Source: Pseudomonas putida (GTDB taxonomy: Bacteria > Pseudomonadota > Gammaproteobacteria > Pseudomonadales > Pseudomonadaceae). Taken from it: DNA of 64,000 nt. Position numbers and translations under genes: made by a program. The stretch lies in assembly GCF_005080685.1 (NCBI RefSeq), contig NZ_CP039371.1:3720001-3784000 (forward strand), in the 5' to 3' direction. Shown here piece by piece: positions 59,943 to 64,000 of this stretch. Below the pieces are notes generated by a model. The model had not been told where the DNA came from, did no database searches, and saw only the letters and a program-made list of their open reading frames with translations. Position 1 is the first letter of the stretch, and the number at the start of each line of letters is the position of its first letter.

Positions 59943-62345
59943 TTACCGGATGTCTCCTTCCATCGCGCCCGCCAGCACCGGCCTCGGCGCCGTCTGGCGG
60001 GCGACCAACGGCCGCCCTCGGTTGAACCAGGCCGCCAGTGCCGGCAGCAGGAAAATCGCCCCGAGCACGTTGACCAGGAACATGAACGACAGCAGCACGC
60101 CCATGTCGGCCTGGAACTTCAGCGGCGCGAAGGCCCAGGTACAGACGCCGATCGACATGGTCAGGGCGGTGAACACGGCGGCGGTGCCACGCTGACACAT
60201 GGCCAGGTAGAACGCCTCGCGCAGGCTGGCGCCGGCAGCCATCTCGTGCTGGATGCGCTCGTACAGGTAGATGCCGTAGTCCACCCCCACCCCGACGCCC
60301 AGGGCCATCACCGGCAGGGTCGCGACCTTGAGGCCGATGCCAAGCATGGCCATCAACGCGTTGCACAGGATCGCCACGATCGCCAGCGGCACCAGGATGC
60401 ACAGCACGGCGCGCAGCGAAAGAAAGGTCAACCAGCAGAACAGCGCCACCGAGCCGAACAGCGCCGCCAGCATGATCACCTCGGCGCGCTTGACCGCTTC
60501 GTTGGACGCTGCCATGACGCCAACATTGCCGCCGGCCAGGAGGAAGTCGACCTTCGGCGTGCGTACATCGTCGATGATGCGTCGGGCTTCACCGATGGCA
60601 TGGCTGATGGTCGCGCCTTCGTGGTCGGCGAGAAACACCAGGATCTGCATCTGCTGGCAACCCTCGGTCACCAACCCATCGTCCGGCATGTAGGCCCGTG
60701 CGCCCTGGCTCAAGCCGCGGGCCGAACCCGGGATCGCCGCCCAGCGCGGGTTGCCCTCGTTGTTGCCGGCGATGACCCGCTTGCCCATGCCGGCCACGCT
60801 TTGCACCGACTGCACACCCGTCACTGCGCGCATGCGGAAGTCGAAGGCCTCCACGGCCCGCATCACCTCTGGCGACAGGCAGCCTTCCTCGATGCCCTTG
60901 ACCTCGACGAACACCGACAGCACGTCCAGGCCGATCGAGTAGCTGCCGATGATCCGTGCGTTGTCCTGGTTGTAGCGCGAATCGCTGCGCAGCTCCGGCG
61001 CGCCGGCGCCGATATCGCCCACCGCCAGTTCACGCGCTTTCCAGGCCCCGGCCACGAGCAACGCCAGGCTCACCGCGAACACCGCCAGCGCCGGGCCCGG
61101 CTCGGCCAACGCCGACAGCCGCCACCACAGGCGATGGCGCCCCGCCTCGCGAGCCTGGGCGCGTTGCAGCGTGGCCGGTTCCAGGCGCAGCCAGGAGAGA
61201 ATGATCGGCAGCATCAGCTTGTTGGTGACGATCATCAGCATTACACCGATGCACGCCGTCACGCCCAGTTCATGCACGATCGGGATGTCGATCAACATGA
61301 TCACGGCAAAACCCAGCGCGTTCATCAGCAGCGCCAGCGAGCCGGGGATGAAGATCTTGCAGAACGCCGAGCGCGCCGCCTGCTGGGCGCTGGCCCCGGC
61401 CACCACGTCCTGCTTCCAGGCATTGGTCATCTGCACCGCATGGGACACGCCGATGGAGAAGATCAGGAACGGCACCAGGATCGACATCGGATCGATGCCC
61501 AGCCCCAGCAGCGGTAACAACCCCAGCAGCCATACCACCGGCAGCAAGGCCACCACCAGGGCGACCAGGGTCAGGCGCCAGGAACGGGCGTACAGCCACA
61601 ACAGCAACGCGGTGATGACGAAAGCGATGAAGAAGAAGCCGATCACCGTGTTCAGCCCCTCCACCACATCACCGACCAGCTTGGCGAAGCCGACGATGCT
61701 GATCTCGATGTCGGCGCTGGCGTATTTGTGGCGCAGCTCCTCCAGGCGCTTGGCGACCTCGACGTAATCCACCGGCTTGCCAGTCTGCGGGTCGATGTCC
61801 TGCAGATCGGCTCGCACCATCGCCGACTTCAGGTCATTGGCGATCAGCCGGCCGATCTGCCCCGAGGCTGCGGCGTTGCTGCGCACCTGAGCCAGGTCTT
61901 GCGGGCTGCCGTTGAAGCGTGGCGGCACCACCACGTCGCCGTAGAAGCCTTCCTCGGTGATTTCGATGTAGCGCACGTTGGCGGTGAACAGCGAGGTCAC
62001 GCTGGCCCGGTTGACCCCGGAAATGAAGAAGACGTCGTCGGTGACCTTGCGCAGGGTATCGAGGAATTGCGGGTTGTACAGGTCGCCCTGGCCCTTCCAG
62101 CGCACGCTGACGAGAAAGCGGTTGGCCCCGGTGAAGTACTGGCTGAAGCGCAGAAAATTGACCATGTAGTCATGGCGTACCGGGATCTGCTTGTTGAAGC
62201 CGGGGTCGAGCTGGGTGTGGGTCGCGCTATAGCCCAAGCCCAGGGTCAACAGCACGAACAGCAACAGCAGGCCTCTGCGGCCCTTCATCAATGCATTGGC
62301 GGTGGCCTCGACGCAGCGAGCGCTCCGGGTCTGTGCTTTTTTCAT
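59943..62345 (-). CDS. MMPL/RND-family transporter
   Basis: An 800-residue protein with two RND-type halves, each a first helix, a large periplasmic loop and a five-helix bundle, twelve helices in all. The first bundle contains DPMSILVPFLIFSIGVSHAVQM and the second VGVGVDYGIYLYERIQHEM, the GxxxD-type proton-relay helices of MMPL proteins. ATG at 62345 (MKKAQTRSARC) chosen; the open frame extends into the next gene. Such proteins accompany DUF1302 and YCF48-like proteins in clusters for hydrophobic substrates, and transport of steroids or lipids is suspected. Co-transcribed with the YCF48-like gene (10-base gap). Confidence 0.86.
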   Translation of the reverse strand: MKKAQTRSARCVEATANALMKGRRGLLLLFVLLTLGLGYSATHTQLDPGFNKQIPVRHDYMVNFLRFSQYFTGANRFLVSVRWKGQGDLYNPQFLDTLRKVTDDVFFISGVNRASVTSLFTANVRYIEITEEGFYGDVVVPPRFNGSPQDLAQVRSNAAASGQIGRLIANDLKSAMVRADLQDIDPQTGKPVDYVEVAKRLEELRHKYASADIEISIVGFAKLVGDVVEGLNTVIGFFFIAFVITALLLWLYARSWRLTLVALVVALLPVVWLLGLLPLLGLGIDPMSILVPFLIFSIGVSHAVQMTNAWKQDVVAGASAQQAARSAFCKIFIPGSLALLMNALGFAVIMLIDIPIVHELGVTACIGVMLMIVTNKLMLPIILSWLRLEPATLQRAQAREAGRHRLWWRLSALAEPGPALAVFAVSLALLVAGAWKARELAVGDIGAGAPELRSDSRYNQDNARIIGSYSIGLDVLSVFVEVKGIEEGCLSPEVMRAVEAFDFRMRAVTGVQSVQSVAGMGKRVIAGNNEGNPRWAAIPGSARGLSQGARAYMPDDGLVTEGCQQMQILVFLADHEGATISHAIGEARRIIDDVRTPKVDFLLAGGNVGVMAASNEAVKRAEVIMLAALFGSVALFCWLTFLSLRAVLCILVPLAIVAILCNALMAMLGIGLKVATLPVMALGVGVGVDYGIYLYERIQHEMAAGASLREAFYLAMCQRGTAAVFTALTMSIGVCTWAFAPLKFQADMGVLLSFMFLVNVLGAIFLLPALAAWFNRGRPLVARQTAPRPVLAGAMEGDIR

Positions 62346-62355
62346 GAATCGCCTC

Positions 62356-63324
62356 TCATTTGCCCAGCGTGGCAAGGTCGCCCTCGCTGGCATCGAATAC
62401 CCCTTGCTCACCACCCAACAGCAGCCGTGACCCCACCATGGCCGCCGACGTCAACGTGCCGTGCCCGGCCAGGCGCTTGGCGTCGATCCGTTCGCCACGG
62501 GCATCCAGTCGCACCAGCGAGCTGCCAGCGCCGACGATCAGCAACCCGCCACCCGGCAGGCGGACATGGCCGTAGAGCGGTAGCGCGTTCCCGACCTCGA
62601 CCTGGCGCCAGTGCGTGCCGAAGTCGTGGCTGACGAATACATGCCCGCGCATGCCGTAGGTCACCCAGTCGTCGTCGCTCAGGCGCACGATGCCGAACAG
62701 CGAGCCGCTGTAGAACGCCGGCAGAGCCTGCCACTGCGCGCCACCGTCGGTACTGCGCAGCACCAGGCCCTGCTCGCCGACCAGCATGCGCCGGCCTGCC
62801 GCGTCGCCGTCCATGCCGTTGAGGTGGGCGCTGTCGATCTCCAGCGCCAGTGGCCGCCAGGTCGCCCCCGCGTCGTCGGACTGATAGAACTTGCCGAAGC
62901 TGCCATAGGCCAGCACCCGCTCGGCGCCTGCCGCCCACACGCCCAGCAGCGGCTCGCCGAGCTGGTCATCGTGGCGCACTTCGCGCCAGTGCCGGCCGGC
63001 ATCGTCGGAACGCAGGATCCAGCCATCGTGCCCAACCGCCAGCAGGCGCTTGCCGTCGAGCGCCACCAGGGCGGTCAGCGCGACCTGGCGTTGTGGCTCG
63101 ACCACCGCCGCTTGCCAGCTCCTGCCCTGGTCGTCGCTGAGCAGGATGCTGCCGCGCTCGCCCACCGCCAGCACGCGCTGGTCGAGGTCGAGCAAGGCAT
63201 TGATCTGCACGCGGTCGGCGCGCAGGGGATCATCGGCGGGCAAGGCATCGGGATGGGGCAGAAAGGTAAACACGATGGTCAGGCCCACGAACAGGCAGAC
63301 CAGGTAACCGATCACCGAGCGCAT
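62356..63324 (-). CDS. YCF48/BNR-repeat-like protein with N-terminal membrane anchor
   Basis: A 322-residue protein. The N-terminal hydrophobic segment (VIGYLVCLFVGLTIVFTFLP, about 4-23) acts as anchor or signal. The remainder is a beta-propeller-like series of repeats of the form W(R/Q)xxx, ILLSDDQGRSW, ILRSDDAGRHW, FYQSDDAGATW, VLRSTDGGAQW and FVSHDFGTHW. The SxDxGxxW pattern defines BNR/YCF48 repeats. ATG at 63324 has GGGAG eight bases ahead. Function in these clusters is unknown; it is regularly paired with MMPL and DUF1302/DUF1329 proteins. Confidence 0.83.
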   Translation of the reverse strand: MRSVIGYLVCLFVGLTIVFTFLPHPDALPADDPLRADRVQINALLDLDQRVLAVGERGSILLSDDQGRSWQAAVVEPQRQVALTALVALDGKRLLAVGHDGWILRSDDAGRHWREVRHDDQLGEPLLGVWAAGAERVLAYGSFGKFYQSDDAGATWRPLALEIDSAHLNGMDGDAAGRRMLVGEQGLVLRSTDGGAQWQALPAFYSGSLFGIVRLSDDDWVTYGMRGHVFVSHDFGTHWRQVEVGNALPLYGHVRLPGGGLLIVGAGSSLVRLDARGERIDAKRLAGHGTLTSAAMVGSRLLLGGEQGVFDASEGDLATLGK

Positions 63325-63432
63325 GGGCATCGCTCCCGATCGAGGTGCAGGTACAACGCAACCATGGAACCGTTCCTCTTGTTCTTGTCGGGCGGGGGGC
63401 ATGGGGGATAGTCGGACGGGGGCGCGCGGGAA

Positions 63433-63452
63433 ACATCGTCCAAATGGCTTAA
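63433..63452 (-). promoter_or_regulatory. Degenerate copy of the 20-bp cluster motif before the YCF48/MMPL operon
   Basis: The minus strand reads TTAAGCC-ATTTG-GACGATGT, keeping GACGATG and the spacing but with a weaker left half. It ends 108 bases before the YCF48-like start, in the expected orientation. Confidence 0.5.
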
Positions 63453-63500
63453 GGTTTGTCAGTAATGGCCCTGTCACCGATGCCAGGTCCGGCGCCGGAC

Positions 63501-63789
63501 CTGTGGGAGCGGGCTTGCCCGCGAACACCGGCAGAGCCGGTGCCAGGCAGCGCGTCGCATTCTTCGCGGGTGAACCCGCTCCTACAGGGGTTTCACTGCT
63601 GCTAGGACCGGCGCCAGACCTGTAGGAGCGGCTTTAGCCGCGAACACCGACGTAGCCGGTGCCAGACCTGTAGGAGCGGCTTTAGCCGCGAACACCGGCG
63701 TAGCCGGTGCCAGGGACCGCGGCGCATTCTTCGCGGGTGAACCCGCTCCTACAGGGCTTTCACTGCTGCCAGGGCCGGCGCCAGACCTG
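63501..63789. repeat. REP array with nested duplications
   Basis: Five REP-like units occupy the gap: 63501-63546, 63560-63589 (inverted), 63619-63665, 63667-63713 and 63727-63756 (inverted). Units three and four are tandem copies with a 48-bp period, one mismatch apart. A 67-bp block at 63556-63622 recurs at 63723-63789 with three mismatches. The variant core GTAGGAGCGGCTTTAGCCGCG is used in the tandem copies. No gene is seen in the 489-base gap 63325-63813. Confidence 0.9.
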
Positions 63790-63813
63790 CAGCCGATAGG
63801 AAACTGGCAACCT

Positions 63814-64000
63814 TCAACGCTGATACAGAATCACCAGGTCGTTGATCACCGATGGTCGCTCCTGGCCGACCACATGGGTGTTGATTTCCAGGGTCAACTG
63901 GGTACCGCGCTGCTTCACCTCCACCGCCTTGACCCTGGCCCTGGCGTGAATGCGCGAACCAGCCGGTACCGGCGCCGGGAAGCGCAGGCGGTCGGAGCCG
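63814..64000 (-). CDS. MaoC-family dehydratase, C-terminal part (cut by window edge)
   Basis: The minus strand is open from the window edge to a TGA at 63814-63816 and encodes about 61 residues ending NDLVILYQR. GSDRLRFPAPVPAGSRIHARARV followed by a strand ending in EINTHVVGQERPSVIND is typical of the C-terminal half of MaoC/hotdog hydratases, in which GxDRxRFPxPVxxG is conserved. In steroid clusters such hydratases act on enoyl-CoA side chains. The start lies beyond the window, so a partner domain cannot be excluded. Confidence 0.75.
   Translation of the reverse strand, partial: GSDRLRFPAPVPAGSRIHARARVKAVEVKQRGTQLTLEINTHVVGQERPSVINDLVILYQR

Noticed and set aside
58581..61517. A very long open frame on the plus strand (978 codons) across the LuxR-type and MMPL genes
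   Set aside because: It is antisense to two genes with clear domain motifs. Its translation is a low-complexity His/Gln/Arg/Gly-rich string without any known domain, the usual antisense shadow in GC-rich DNA.
63501..63789. Regularly spaced repeats considered as a CRISPR array
   Set aside because: The units are palindromic REP elements in mixed orientation with no unique spacers of constant length and no cas genes nearby.

Overview
The window reads as a chromosomal segment of a fluorescent Pseudomonas of the P. putida type. It is GC-rich and densely packed with catabolic operons. Its gaps carry Pseudomonas-style REP elements (GTGGGAGCGGGCTTGCCCGCG and the CTGTAGGAGCGGGTTTACCCGCG variant), and many gene orders and protein families are familiar from that genus. 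No rRNA, tRNA, CRISPR array, transposase, integrase or phage gene was recognised.

Layout. (1) 1-8400: the end of an M48 peptidase, two paralogous membrane proteins, then two regulator-plus-target modules. These are a GlxA-type AraC regulator opposite an SDR and a quinone oxidoreductase, and an AraC_N-type regulator opposite an MFS pump; a second MFS carrier follows. (2) 8430-14620: a polyamine/amine set made of an APC permease, an aldehyde dehydrogenase, a SpuC-like aminotransferase and a LuxR-type regulator. Two copies of a TCACCC-N4-GGGTGA palindrome and a 251-bp nested palindrome lie in its gaps. (3) 14686-19459: a flavin monooxygenase, an atypical Rid protein, a DUF1028 protein, an ArgE-like deacylase and a LysR regulator, probably one pathway for an N-containing compound. 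(4) 19686-22406: a P2-type cation ATPase. (5) 22458-28827: a sulfonate/sulfate-ester scavenging operon (TauD/AtsK-like dioxygenase, ABC importer with two permeases, LLM flavin monooxygenase), followed by a beheaded Lrp/AsnC gene. (6) 28966-31309: a salicylate hydroxylase opposite a NahR-like regulator, with a near-consensus NahR box between them. (7) 31330-42416: a ten-gene minus-strand carnitine/betaine operon (CntA-like Rieske oxygenase and reductase, carnitine dehydrogenase, BKACE, thioesterase, aldehyde dehydrogenase, two SDRs, quaternary-amine binding protein, NCS1 permease) plus a CdhR-like regulator. (8) 42568-64000: a steroid-type catabolic cluster. It holds a SnoaL/BaiE-like protein, several SDRs including HsdA-like 3-alpha-HSD and HdhA-like 7-alpha-HSD, and an HsaD-like meta-cleavage hydrolase. 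It also holds an OYE reductase, a DUF1302 protein, a FadD3-like ligase, a KshB-like reductase, an HsaA-like monooxygenase, the hydratase/aldolase/acetaldehyde dehydrogenase trio, a TeiR-like LuxR regulator, an MMPL protein, a YCF48-type protein and the end of a MaoC hydratase. The ring-cleaving dioxygenase, KshA and KstD are not in view and may lie beyond the right edge.

The most notable non-coding signal is a 20-bp motif, YTAGTCC-N5-GACGATGC. It occurs upstream of the steroid-cluster operons at six places, always in the same orientation relative to the gene it precedes, and as inverted pairs in both divergent promoters. It looks like the operator of the cluster's own LuxR-type regulator.
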